40,869 nt of DNA, taken from contig CANQMA010000012.1 of assembly GCA_947624875.1 (NCBI GenBank), forward strand, positions 1-40,869, read 5' to 3'. Position 1 is the first letter of the stretch; every line of letters starts with the position of its first letter. A model generated the notes under the pieces. The model saw only the letters and a list, made by a program, of their open reading frames with translations, was not told the DNA's origin and searched no databases. Source of the DNA: an uncultured Lachnospiraceae bacterium (GTDB lineage: Bacteria; Bacillota; Clostridia; Lachnospirales; Lachnospiraceae). Positions 1 to 7,921 of this stretch are shown here, in pieces. The translations under genes were made by a program, and so were the position numbers.

Positions 1-2
1 AA

Positions 3-22
3 AACTGCCCGGAAAGGCAGTT
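3..22. terminator. Hairpin, probable terminator of an upstream gene
   Basis: A perfect 7-bp stem, AACTGCC/GGCAGTT, encloses a 6-nt loop. A T-run follows about 11 bases later rather than immediately, so this is only a probable intrinsic terminator for a gene that ends before the window. Confidence 0.35.
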
Positions 23-93
23 AAACACAAGATTTTTTATGTGATAGGAATCGTGCCAACGATTACTTGACAGAAACTGAAATGAGTTCCTAT

Positions 94-122
94 TTGAGAT
101 TTACTTCAGATTATGGTAGAAT
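94..122 (+). promoter_or_regulatory. Sigma-A-type promoter of the zinc-ribbon membrane protein gene
   Basis: TTGAGA (94-99) and TAGAAT (117-122) are separated by 17 nt. Transcription would start about 20 nt before the ribosome binding site at about 138-144. A better-looking TTGACA at 67-72 has no -10 partner at a proper distance. Confidence 0.6.
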
Positions 123-150
123 ATAAAAAATTATAAAGGGAGGAACTTTC

Positions 151-720
151 ATGGCAGTTAGCGTAGTGACTATTTTAGGTTTTATTGTAGCTTTAGTTTG
201 TACGGTGCTTTCATTGATTTTTATTACACCGGAAAACAAGAGGGCTTCTCTGAATAAATTCTTTCAATTTATTCATGATTTATTCAATTTCAAGTTTTTA
301 ATTCTTGAGATGATATTAAAGGTGCTCTATATCTTTTCGACATTGTATTGTATCATATTAGGATTTTTCCTTTTATTCTCAGGTTATAATATAGGATATT
401 TTGGATATGGTTCCTTCCATAGTACGGCGTTAGAGGGATTGGCAACCATGGTTTTGGGCCCGATTCTCGTGCGGATTGTTTATGAAGCCATGATGTTATT
501 TATTTTACTGGTAAATAATACGATTTCCATTAACAAAAAAATCAAGGGCGATAATCAGACCGATATGAAAGTAGATGCGCCGACAATGTATTCTTTTGAA
601 AACATAAAACCGGAGCCACAACAGGATACGCCGCAGCCGCAAAAAAATGTTTGTCCGAATTGCGGCAGCGAAATTGTGGAAGGCTCCGTATTTTGTGCAA
701 AATGCGGAACAAAATTATAA
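151..720 (+). CDS. Small membrane protein with C-terminal zinc ribbon (DUF4282-like)
   Basis: This 189-residue protein is of unknown function. Three hydrophobic stretches are visible: residues 3-27, about 45-80 and about 88-130. A charged segment and a Pro/Gln-rich linker (about 150-164) follow. The C-terminus is a four-cysteine zinc ribbon of the type found at the ends of many bacterial membrane proteins (Cys168, Cys171, Cys182, Cys185). The membrane part resembles DUF4282 proteins by its spacing of hydrophobic segments and its short conserved turn, but this is from memory and moderate. The start is set by GGGAGG just upstream. The gene has its own promoter and is closed by a strong hairpin, so it appears monocistronic. 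The zinc ribbon is probably cytoplasmic and may bind a partner protein. Confidence 0.8.
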   Translation: MAVSVVTILGFIVALVCTVLSLIFITPENKRASLNKFFQFIHDLFNFKFLILEMILKVLYIFSTLYCIILGFFLLFSGYNIGYFGYGSFHSTALEGLATMVLGPILVRIVYEAMMLFILLVNNTISINKKIKGDNQTDMKVDAPTMYSFENIKPEPQQDTPQPQKNVCPNCGSEIVEGSVFCAKCGTKL

Positions 721-732
721 AATAGTATTAAG

Positions 733-762
733 AAAAAATGGTTTCTGCGGAAGCCATTTTTT
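733..762. terminator. Bidirectional-looking intrinsic terminator
   Basis: A 13-bp stem, AAAAAATGGTTTC/GAAGCCATTTTTT with one G-T pair, closes a TGCG tetraloop. The A-run and T-run arms would allow function on either strand. It separates the zinc-ribbon gene from the propeller/GTPase operon. Confidence 0.85.
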
Positions 763-804
763 CTTGACTCTTTCATATTCTGATATTTGATGAGGAGTAT
801 CATT

Positions 805-1638
805 ATGAAATCAGTTTTAGAGATTTATGATATCCATAAAAAGGAACGGAAAACACTGGCTGTGTTTGATGAATTGATTGAAGCGCCCAACTGGTCGCAT
901 GACGGAAAATTTCTGACATATAACAGTCGGGGAAAAATTTACCGTTTTGATTTGGAGCATTATAAAAGTACAGAGATTTATACGGATTATGTCAATCAGT
1001 GCAATAATGACCATGTATTATCGCCGGACGGAACGCGGATTGCGGTAAGCCATAATGTCAAAGAGGACGGATTGTCGAGAATTTTCATTGTTCCCCTGCA
1101 GGGAGGAATTCCTCAGTTGATTACTCCGTTAGGGCCGAGTTATCTGCATGGCTGGTCGCCTGACGGAAAGACGCTTGCATACTGCGCACAGCGGCAGGAC
1201 AGTTATGATATTTATACGATTCCGGCAGAAGGTGGGAATGAAACCCGTCTTACTGCCGCAGGAGGATTGAACGACGGGCCTGAATATGACAGCAGAGGAG
1301 AATATATCTGGTTTAATTCGGTTCGCACAGGTATGATGCAGGCGTGGCGCATGAAGTCTGATGGAACGAAGCAGGTTCAGATGACATTTGAAAAGGACTG
1401 GAATATCTGGTTTCCGCATATTTCGCCGGACGGAAAAAAGGTTGTGATGCTGGCGTATCATAAAAATGATGTAAAACCTTATGAACATGTGCCGGACAAA
1501 AATGTGGAACTTCGTTTAATGAATTCTGACGGAAGCGATATGCAGACAATAGTCAGGCTGTTTGGCGGACAGGGAACAATCAATGTCAATTCATGGTCGC
1601 CGGACAGCTGCAGGTTTGCATTTGTCAGTTATAAATAA
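805..1638 (+). CDS. Cytosolic TolB-like (PD40) beta-propeller protein
   Basis: This 277-residue protein is built from about six repeats of the WSxDGK-then-hydrophobic-strand type seen in TolB, PD40 and DPP-IV N-terminal propellers. Examples are NWSHDGKFLTY, LSPDGTRIAV, WSPDGKTLAY, ISPDGKKVVM and WSPDSCRFAF. No signal peptide or membrane segment is seen, so it should be cytosolic, unlike periplasmic TolB. Starts at TTG 787 and ATG 790 are possible, but AGGAG at 793-797 lies 7 nt before ATG 805, which decides the start. The stop is 34 nt before the GTPase-nuclease start with no terminator between, so the two are probably co-transcribed. The role is not known. A propeller of this kind usually binds a protein or peptide. 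The family assignment is firm, the function is not. Confidence 0.85.
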   Translation: MKSVLEIYDIHKKERKTLAVFDELIEAPNWSHDGKFLTYNSRGKIYRFDLEHYKSTEIYTDYVNQCNNDHVLSPDGTRIAVSHNVKEDGLSRIFIVPLQGGIPQLITPLGPSYLHGWSPDGKTLAYCAQRQDSYDIYTIPAEGGNETRLTAAGGLNDGPEYDSRGEYIWFNSVRTGMMQAWRMKSDGTKQVQMTFEKDWNIWFPHISPDGKKVVMLAYHKNDVKPYEHVPDKNVELRLMNSDGSDMQTIVRLFGGQGTINVNSWSPDSCRFAFVSYK

Positions 1639-1672
1639 AATGGTTTCATTGATATACAAAAGGGGTATCCGT

Positions 1673-4300
1673 ATGGCTGAAATTTCCCAGAACAACACAA
1701 AAAAACATTTATGTATCGGGATTCTTGCCCATGTAGACGGCGGCAAGACCACGCTTTCAGAGGCGATTTTATATCTGACAGGGAAAATAAATAAATTAGG
1801 GCGCGTGGATCATAAAGACGCTTTTTTAGACAACAATGCAATGGAGCGGGAGCGCGGCATTACTATTTTTTCCAAGCAGGCAGTCGTTGAATATGAAGAT
1901 ATGCAGATTACCCTGCTGGATACGCCGGGACACGTGGATTTTTCCGCAGAAATGGAACGGACGCTTCAGGTGCTTGATTACGCGGTTCTGATTGTCAGCG
2001 GAAGCGAGGGCGTACAGGGACATACGGAAACGCTCTGGAAATTGTTAAAACGGTATTCGATACCGGTATTTATTTTTGTAAACAAAATGGATATGCCCGG
2101 AACAAATAAAGAGTTCAGTGCCGAAAATATGCGTCAGAGGCTTGGGGATAATATCGTTGATTTTTCAGCGCAGGCGATTGACTATGAAGCCGTTGCCATG
2201 TGTGACGAAGCTGTTTTGGAGCATTACATGGAGACTGGCGTTATTCCGGATTATATGATTTCGGGATTGATTCATGAGCGCAGGCTGTTCCCATGTTTTT
2301 ACGGTTCTGCGTTGAAAAACAAAGGCGTCGATACGCTGCTCCAAGGGATTAGAAGATATGCCTGCGAGCCGGTTTACTCTGACGAATTTGGCGCAAAGGT
2401 CTACAAAATCAGCAAAGATAAAGAAGGCGCGCGGCTGACGCACATGAAAATCACCGGAGGAATCTTAAAAGTCCGGGACGAAGTCTGCGGCATTACTGAC
2501 GGGGAAGAATGGAGCGCTAAAGTAAATGATATCCGGATTTATTCGGGTGAAAAATACAGCGCGGTTCAGGCTGCCTTGGCAGGGTGCGTCTGCGCTGTCG
2601 CAGGTTTGGAGAAAACTTATGCAGGTCAGGGGCTTGGAATCGAAGCAGAGTCTGAAAAGCCGGATTTACAGCCGGTATTATCATACAGTATTCAGTTTCC
2701 GCCGCATTGTAATGCAAATCAGGTCTATGCATGGTTGAAAGAACTCGAAGAAGAAGATCCGACTTTAAAAGTACAGTGGAATGAGGAAACAAAAGAGATC
2801 AATGTGTGCGTCATGGGGCCGGTGCAAATTCAGGTTTTGAAAGCAATGATTTCAGAACGCTATGGACTTCAGGTCGAATTTGGCGCAGGAAAAATTCTTT
2901 ATAAAGAAACCATCTTGGATTCCGTAGAGGGTGTCGGGCATTTTGAACCGCTTCGCCATTATGCGGAGGTTCACCTGCTGCTCGAGCCCGGAGAGCCGGG
3001 CAGCGGGATTACTTTTGAAAGCGCAGTCAATGAAAGTTTTCTAAGCCGGAACTGGCAGCGGCTGATTATGACACATCTTGCGGAAAAAACGCATCGGGGC
3101 GTTTTGTGCGGAGCGCCGGTGACAGATATTCATTTTACGTTAATCGCAGGGAAAGCGCATTTAAAACATACGGAAGGCGGAGATTTCCGTCAGGCGACAT
3201 ACCGCGCGGTAAGACAGGGGTTGAAAAAGGCAAAAAGCATTTTGCTTGAGCCGTATTATGATTTTGTACTTCAAATCCCGTCAGAAAGCGTCGGCCGTGC
3301 GATGACGGATATCAGCCGTATGGAAGGGTATGTGGGCGCACCAAAGGTTCAGGGAGAATACAGTATTCTCAACGGATATGCGCCAGTTGCCACCATGAGG
3401 GATTATCTCAATGAGGTCAATGAATATACGCATGGCAAAGGGATGCTGACTTTAAAATATAAAGGGTATGCGCCATGTCATAATGCTGACGAGGTGATTG
3501 CGGCTGTTGGATATGACAGTGAAGCGGACTTGAAAAATCCGACCGGTTCGGTTTTCTGTGAGCATGGTTCCGGAATTTATGTGCCATGGAATGAAGTGGA
3601 AAATTATATGCATGTAAAAACCGATACCAATTATAATCAGGCGTATGACGTCACTTGGGAAATGCCGAAAAAAGCAACGAAAAAAGAGCATCAGGACAGC
3701 TATGCCGCAGACAAAGAACTGATGGCAATTTTTGAACAGACTTACGGGCCGGTGAATCGACGGAATACTTCGCAAAAGAAAACAAAATCTTATGAGCCAG
3801 AGAAAAAGACAACGCAGGCAGGAAAGAAAAAACAAAATCTTCCGGAATGTATTTTGATAGACGGATATAACATCATTTTTGCCTGGGAAGATTTAAAACA
3901 TCTGGCGGCTGAAAATATCGATGCCGCAAGAGACCGGCTGCTGGACAGGCTTTCCAATTATCAGGGATATACCGGCAGAACAGTGATTGTAGTTTTTGAC
4001 GCCTATAATGTGAAACGGCACAGGGAAACTGTTTACCGGCACCAGAATGTCTATGTAGTTTTTACGAAAGAGGCAGAAACTGCCGATATGTATATTGCAA
4101 AAACAACGCATCAGATGGCAAACCGGTACAAGGTGATAGTTGCCACCTCCGACGCGCTGGAACAGCTCATTATTATGGGACATGGAGCCCTGCGCATGTC
4201 AGCGATGAATCTTTACGAGGAGATGAGAGCAGTGGAAACTGCAATTTCTGAAAAAATCAACACAGACAGCAGATTGGAAAATTATGTGATTAAAAATTAA
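1673..4300 (+). CDS. TetM/EF-G-type ribosomal GTPase fused to a YacP/Rae1-type NYN nuclease domain
   Basis: The protein has 875 residues against about 640 for TetM/TetO. The GTPase motifs are intact: P-loop AHVDGGKTT (19-27), RERGIT (59-64), DTPGH (83-87) and NKMD (137-140). EF-G-like domains II-V follow to about residue 697. After a Lys/Gln-rich linker (about 697-722), residues about 724-865 form a NYN/PIN-like domain of the YacP (Rae1) type. It carries ILIDGYN (Asp730), VVFDAYN (Asp776), ETADMYIAK (Asp805) and ATSD (Asp827), which supply the expected acidic cluster. Known relatives act in the ribosomal A site: TetM expels tetracycline, and Bacillus Rae1 cleaves mRNA there. The domain IV loop is LKH (497-499) where TetM has Ser-Pro-Val, so drug release is doubtful. 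The start at 1673 is supported by AAGGGG 8 nt upstream; ATG 1640 in the same frame is possible. Annotation pipelines would probably call it a tetracycline-resistance protein. Confidence 0.9.
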   Translation: MAEISQNNTKKHLCIGILAHVDGGKTTLSEAILYLTGKINKLGRVDHKDAFLDNNAMERERGITIFSKQAVVEYEDMQITLLDTPGHVDFSAEMERTLQVLDYAVLIVSGSEGVQGHTETLWKLLKRYSIPVFIFVNKMDMPGTNKEFSAENMRQRLGDNIVDFSAQAIDYEAVAMCDEAVLEHYMETGVIPDYMISGLIHERRLFPCFYGSALKNKGVDTLLQGIRRYACEPVYSDEFGAKVYKISKDKEGARLTHMKITGGILKVRDEVCGITDGEEWSAKVNDIRIYSGEKYSAVQAALAGCVCAVAGLEKTYAGQGLGIEAESEKPDLQPVLSYSIQFPPHCNANQVYAWLKELEEEDPTLKVQWNEETKEINVCVMGPVQIQVLKAMISERYGLQVEFGAGKILYKETILDSVEGVGHFEPLRHYAEVHLLLEPGEPGSGITFESAVNESFLSRNWQRLIMTHLAEKTHRGVLCGAPVTDIHFTLIAGKAHLKHTEGGDFRQATYRAVRQGLKKAKSILLEPYYDFVLQIPSESVGRAMTDISRMEGYVGAPKVQGEYSILNGYAPVATMRDYLNEVNEYTHGKGMLTLKYKGYAPCHNADEVIAAVGYDSEADLKNPTGSVFCEHGSGIYVPWNEVENYMHVKTDTNYNQAYDVTWEMPKKATKKEHQDSYAADKELMAIFEQTYGPVNRRNTSQKKTKSYEPEKKTTQAGKKKQNLPECILIDGYNIIFAWEDLKHLAAENIDAARDRLLDRLSNYQGYTGRTVIVVFDAYNVKRHRETVYRHQNVYVVFTKEAETADMYIAKTTHQMANRYKVIVATSDALEQLIIMGHGALRMSAMNLYEEMRAVETAISEKINTDSRLENYVIKN

Positions 4301-4362
4301 TTGATCATTCTGTATTTTATCAATTCAAGCGACTTTTTGCAGGGAAATACGACATTTTAACG

Positions 4363-4391
4363 TTGCCCGTAAAAAGGTTTAATGGTAAAAT
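4363..4391 (+). promoter_or_regulatory. Extended -10 promoter of the glycosyltransferase gene
   Basis: TTGCCC (4363-4368) and TAAAAT (4386-4391) are 17 nt apart, and a TGG precedes the -10, giving the extended TGn motif. The predicted start near 4398 leaves a leader of about 100 nt that contains a small ORF. Confidence 0.6.
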
Positions 4392-4418
4392 ACTATCGAT
4401 TAAATATGTAAAAGGACA

Positions 4419-4502
4419 ATGAACAGGATATCTTTGCTTGAAAAGAGTTTTCATGGTGATGGAAGTGAGAAGTTTTTAAGCCGGAAGGAGAGAAATCAAT
4501 GA
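4419..4502 (+). CDS. Possible 27-codon leader ORF coupled to the glycosyltransferase
   Basis: An ATG at 4419 follows AAAAGG by only 3 nt. It opens 27 codons whose TGA (4500-4502) overlaps the glycosyltransferase ATG (4499-4501) in an ATGA arrangement. The ORF lies wholly inside the predicted mRNA leader and ends across the downstream ribosome binding site. The peptide is hydrophilic and contains no run of one amino acid that would indicate classical attenuation. It may serve translational coupling or be chance. Only comparison between related genomes would tell. Confidence 0.35.
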   Translation: MNRISLLEKSFHGDGSEKFLSRKERNQ

Positions 4503-5971
4503 CAAATCGTAAAAAAATCAACAGTGGTTCGCTTGGGCTTGTCTTCATTTTCTTTGTAATTTCTACAATTTTTTTATTGCTGTTTTCATGGGCTACATCA
4601 CCTATGTATGATTATTGGAAAGACGATCCGGCTGTTTTTTTATTAACAGGTTATCTGACAAATCACCAAATGATTCCGTATCAAGATTTTTTTGACCATA
4701 AAGGTCCTGTAATGGTATTGGTACAGTTTTTGGGTTATTATTTTGGAAATGGGAAAGCAGGAGTGTTTGTTATTCAAATAATATCCCTTACAGCAACCTT
4801 ATGTGGGATTTATAAGATTTTGAGGTTGTTTTATAAAAAAACATATGGAATACTGTTGACAATCATATCTTTATTTATTTTAAATATCTTTTTTCAGGGA
4901 GGAAACTTTACAGAGGAATATTGTTTACCGTTTCTTACATGGAGTGTTTATTTTGCGGCAAAATATTTTTTGCGGAGTGAGACAGGCGCAGAGCACAATC
5001 CCCTCTATACGTTTTTTTATGGAATAACATTTATGGTATGTGTGTTTACACGAATTACAAACGCAATTCCCATTTGCGGGATTATTTTTGTGGGATTTAT
5101 TGTATTACTTAAAAACAAAACCTACGTCAATGTTTTAAAAAACGTGGGCGCATTTATTTTGGGAGCGGGAGTTGTGCTGCTTCCGATTATGATTTATTTT
5201 ATCAGAAACGGCGCGCTGTATGACATGATATATGCCACCTTTCTGTATAATTTTCATTATACTGCAAACAACGGAGCGGGCGGGGCAGGCCTTTCGCTGA
5301 TTGAAAATATTAAAAAATTCATATATGTATTTCCTGTTTTTACTTTATTGGTCATCGCTCTTTATGATTTTAAATCCAATGCAAAAGAGGTTTCCCTCAG
5401 GCTGGGTATTATTCTCTCAAGCATCGTGGGAATCATCTTTTTTCTGAATGGTATGCCATACCGCCATTATCTGATGGTCTGGGTTCCGGTGACGGCGCTT
5501 ACACTCGGATTACTCAAAACAAGAGGAGTACGAAAGAGCGTCTTCACATATGTGGTTCTGGGTGCTGTAATCATTTCAGCAGGAATTGTTCTCGTCAAAA
5601 ATGTGTGGATTTTATATGATTCCTATGGCATATATCAGGATAGTTCAGACAGCGTTTATGCAAGGGAATCCCGCGATATTTTAAAATCGGTTTCAGTTGA
5701 GGACAGAAATGACATTATAGGATATAATGTCAGGCCATACTTTTATCTGGCTGCAGATATACAACCATGTTATAAATATTGTATTTTACAGGATTTTCAG
5801 TCAGGTAAGGACAAACAGATGGAAGACGAGCAGAAAAAAGATTTTGCATCAGGTAAAGCAAAATATATTGTGATTCATAAAAACGTAAAAAATAAATATG
5901 ATGATATTATTTTTGAACGTTATCATGAAGCAGACAGAACACAGATGTTTATTTTATTAGAAAGAAATTAG
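4499..5971 (+). CDS. Multipass membrane glycosyltransferase (GT39/PMT-like, GT-C fold)
   Basis: This 490-residue protein has a hydrophobic segment at residues about 10-33 and roughly ten further membrane segments to about residue 370. A soluble extracytoplasmic C-terminal domain follows. The first loop holds acidic residues (YDYWKDDP) and a YQDFFDHKGP motif, as in ArnT/PMT-like enzymes that move a sugar from a polyprenyl-phosphate donor to an acceptor outside the membrane. The acceptor cannot be told from sequence. GGAAGGAG 6-7 nt upstream sets the start, which also overlaps the stop of a small leader ORF. The gene stands alone, with its own promoter and a convergent terminator after it. A role in wall glycopolymer, surface protein or lipid glycosylation is an inference. 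Confidence 0.8.
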   Translation: MTNRKKINSGSLGLVFIFFVISTIFLLLFSWATSPMYDYWKDDPAVFLLTGYLTNHQMIPYQDFFDHKGPVMVLVQFLGYYFGNGKAGVFVIQIISLTATLCGIYKILRLFYKKTYGILLTIISLFILNIFFQGGNFTEEYCLPFLTWSVYFAAKYFLRSETGAEHNPLYTFFYGITFMVCVFTRITNAIPICGIIFVGFIVLLKNKTYVNVLKNVGAFILGAGVVLLPIMIYFIRNGALYDMIYATFLYNFHYTANNGAGGAGLSLIENIKKFIYVFPVFTLLVIALYDFKSNAKEVSLRLGIILSSIVGIIFFLNGMPYRHYLMVWVPVTALTLGLLKTRGVRKSVFTYVVLGAVIISAGIVLVKNVWILYDSYGIYQDSSDSVYARESRDILKSVSVEDRNDIIGYNVRPYFYLAADIQPCYKYCILQDFQSGKDKQMEDEQKKDFASGKAKYIVIHKNVKNKYDDIIFERYHEADRTQMFILLERN

Positions 5972-6010
5972 CATGACTTTTTTGTTTTTCATGTAAATTG
6001 ACATTAAGTA

Positions 6011-6057
6011 AAAGAGGGTTTCAAAAAAATTTAACGACTTTTGTGGATACCCTCTTT
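6011..6057. terminator. Shared convergent terminator
   Basis: AAAGAGGGT (6011-6019) and ACCCTCTTT (6049-6057) form a perfect 9-bp stem around a 29-nt loop. It lies between the plus-strand glycosyltransferase and the minus-strand asnB, so it may end both. The long loop makes it weaker than the other terminators here. Confidence 0.5.
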
Positions 6058-6078
6058 GATATAGAAAAATAAACTTTT

Positions 6079-7881
6079 TTACAACTGATATTTTCGAATC
6101 CAGTACCCAATCTGCAGCAGATAAGCGAGCATTTGAGGCCCTGCCATCAACTGACCGTACCATGGACGCCCGTAGTCCTTTGTGGAACTGATAAATTTTT
6201 CCAAGCGGTTCTTGTCGACAATTTCAGCAAGACGCGGGTTCCTTTCCATTTCATTTTGAACCATTTCCCCTAATAACTGTTCATATTTCGGATCATAAGT
6301 TTTCGGATACGGACTTTTTTTGCGGTACAAAACCTCCGGTGGAAGATAGTTCTTTGCACATTCCACAATCAGACTTTTTGTCTGTCCCTGATAGCATTTA
6401 TATTTCCAAGGGATATTAAACACATACTCCAGAATCCGATAGTCTGCATAAGGCACCCTCGCCTCAAGACCGGAGTACATACTGCACCGGTCCATACGGT
6501 TTAAAAGCGTCATCATAAACCATCGGATATTCAGCCATGAAATTCGGCGGCGCTTTTTCTCGATATCGCTTTCTGATTCTAAAACCGGACACTCCGCTAC
6601 GGAATTCTGATACTGCCGCGCGGCGTATTCCTCCGGCTTTAGGGCTTCAATAAAGTCTTTCTGAAACAAATAAGTGCGCGCCGGCATATCGTAAGACCAT
6701 GGAAAAGTATTTCGGTTTAACAGATTCTCCCGATGAAACCAAGGATAACCTCCGAAAATCTCGTCAGCGCATTCTCCGGTCAGCGTTACTTTACATTCTT
6801 TTGCGACAAGACTGCAGAAATAAAGCATTGAGGATTCCACATCAGCCATGCAGGGCATGTCTCTGGCGTCCGTCGCCTTTAACAGGCATGTAATCTGATT
6901 TTCATTGTTACATTCCAGATAGGTATGCCTGCTTTTGATATGCTCTACCATGATATCGACAAAAGGACGATCTTCTGAAGACTGAAAACTGTTTGCTTTA
7001 AAATTTTTGTGATTATCGACAAAGTCAAACGAATAAGTACGCAGGTTTCCCGCGCCGAGTTCTTTTGCCACAACGGCGCTTACAAGGCTCGAATCCAATC
7101 CGCCGGACAGAAAAGTACAGATGGGAATGTCTGAGACCATCTGCCGTTTGATACTGTCAGTAATCAGTTCGCTGCAATGCGCGACAGTCTGCGGATAGGT
7201 TTCTGTGTGCTCGCAGCTTTCGAGTTTCCAATAAGTACAGTCTTTGATTCCATCGCGGTTAATCACAAGATAATGCGCCGGCAGGACTTCAAAAATATTT
7301 TGAAAGACGCCGCATCCCAAAGTGTGCGCAGGCCCCAGAGCGATAATCTCGCGCCACGAGTCTTCATTGACCGCCGGTTTCACGCCGCCGGCAAAAATTC
7401 CTTTGATTTCTGAGGCAAAGAGGAACGAAACGCTGTCGTGATAATAAAACAACGGTTTCACCCCGATATGATCCCTCACTAATATCAGGGTTTTGTTTTC
7501 ATAAATGGCAAAAGCAAAAATACCGTTTAAATCCTTGAAAATCTGCGTTCCGAAAACAAGATAGCAGTACAGAATCACTTCGGTATCGCTGGTTGTCTCA
7601 AAATGAATTGGAAATGAGGAAAGGCGGTGCTTTAATTCGGGAATATTGTAGATTTCCCCATTGTATACAATCGTTGCGCTTCTGCCGCGATAAGTCCGCG
7701 TCATTGGCTGGATTCCACCTGCCACGTCGCGGATGGACAGACGGGTATGAACCAGACCGCAGCAGCGCTCCAAAATAATCCCCTCGTCGTCAGGCCCGCG
7801 ATGCCTGAGCGCCTTCATCATTGCCTCAAGACGTTCCATCTTAATGTCTTCCCTGCTAAAATAACCAGCGATACCACACAT
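6079..7881 (-). CDS. asnB: Glutamine-hydrolysing asparagine synthase
   Basis: The product is a 600-residue cytosolic class II glutamine amidotransferase. It hydrolyses glutamine in the N-terminal domain and passes ammonia to an ATP-activated carboxylate, normally aspartate. The mature enzyme needs an N-terminal Cys, which fixes the start at MCGIAGY; an upstream in-frame TTG at 7893 would bury it. GGAG lies 6 nt before this ATG. Visible motifs are RHRGPDDEG, VYNGEIYN, the PP-loop FLSGGLDSSLV near residue 260 and LTGECADEIFGGYP. It is 40 nt downstream of spoVFB on the same strand without a clear terminator, so it may be read from the spoVF promoter. Relatives in Bacillus amidate other substrates (AsnB on meso-diaminopimelate in peptidoglycan; AsnO in sporulation), so the true acceptor is open. 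Confidence 0.92.
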   Translation of the reverse strand: MCGIAGYFSREDIKMERLEAMMKALRHRGPDDEGIILERCCGLVHTRLSIRDVAGGIQPMTRTYRGRSATIVYNGEIYNIPELKHRLSSFPIHFETTSDTEVILYCYLVFGTQIFKDLNGIFAFAIYENKTLILVRDHIGVKPLFYYHDSVSFLFASEIKGIFAGGVKPAVNEDSWREIIALGPAHTLGCGVFQNIFEVLPAHYLVINRDGIKDCTYWKLESCEHTETYPQTVAHCSELITDSIKRQMVSDIPICTFLSGGLDSSLVSAVVAKELGAGNLRTYSFDFVDNHKNFKANSFQSSEDRPFVDIMVEHIKSRHTYLECNNENQITCLLKATDARDMPCMADVESSMLYFCSLVAKECKVTLTGECADEIFGGYPWFHRENLLNRNTFPWSYDMPARTYLFQKDFIEALKPEEYAARQYQNSVAECPVLESESDIEKKRRRISWLNIRWFMMTLLNRMDRCSMYSGLEARVPYADYRILEYVFNIPWKYKCYQGQTKSLIVECAKNYLPPEVLYRKKSPYPKTYDPKYEQLLGEMVQNEMERNPRLAEIVDKNRLEKFISSTKDYGRPWYGQLMAGPQMLAYLLQIGYWIRKYQL

Positions 7882-7921
7882 AAAAATCTCCAATCAAAAC
7901 TTTTTTATTTCTTTTACATTC

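Noticed and set aside
67-72. Consensus TTGACA as -35 of the first gene
   Set aside because: No -10 lies 16-18 nt downstream; TTGAGA/TAGAAT at 94-122 is a complete pair.
1673-4300. Acquired tetracycline-resistance gene on a mobile element
   Set aside because: No transposon, integrase or repeat flanks it, the drug-displacing loop is not conserved, and the protein carries a nuclease domain absent from Tet(M)/Tet(O).
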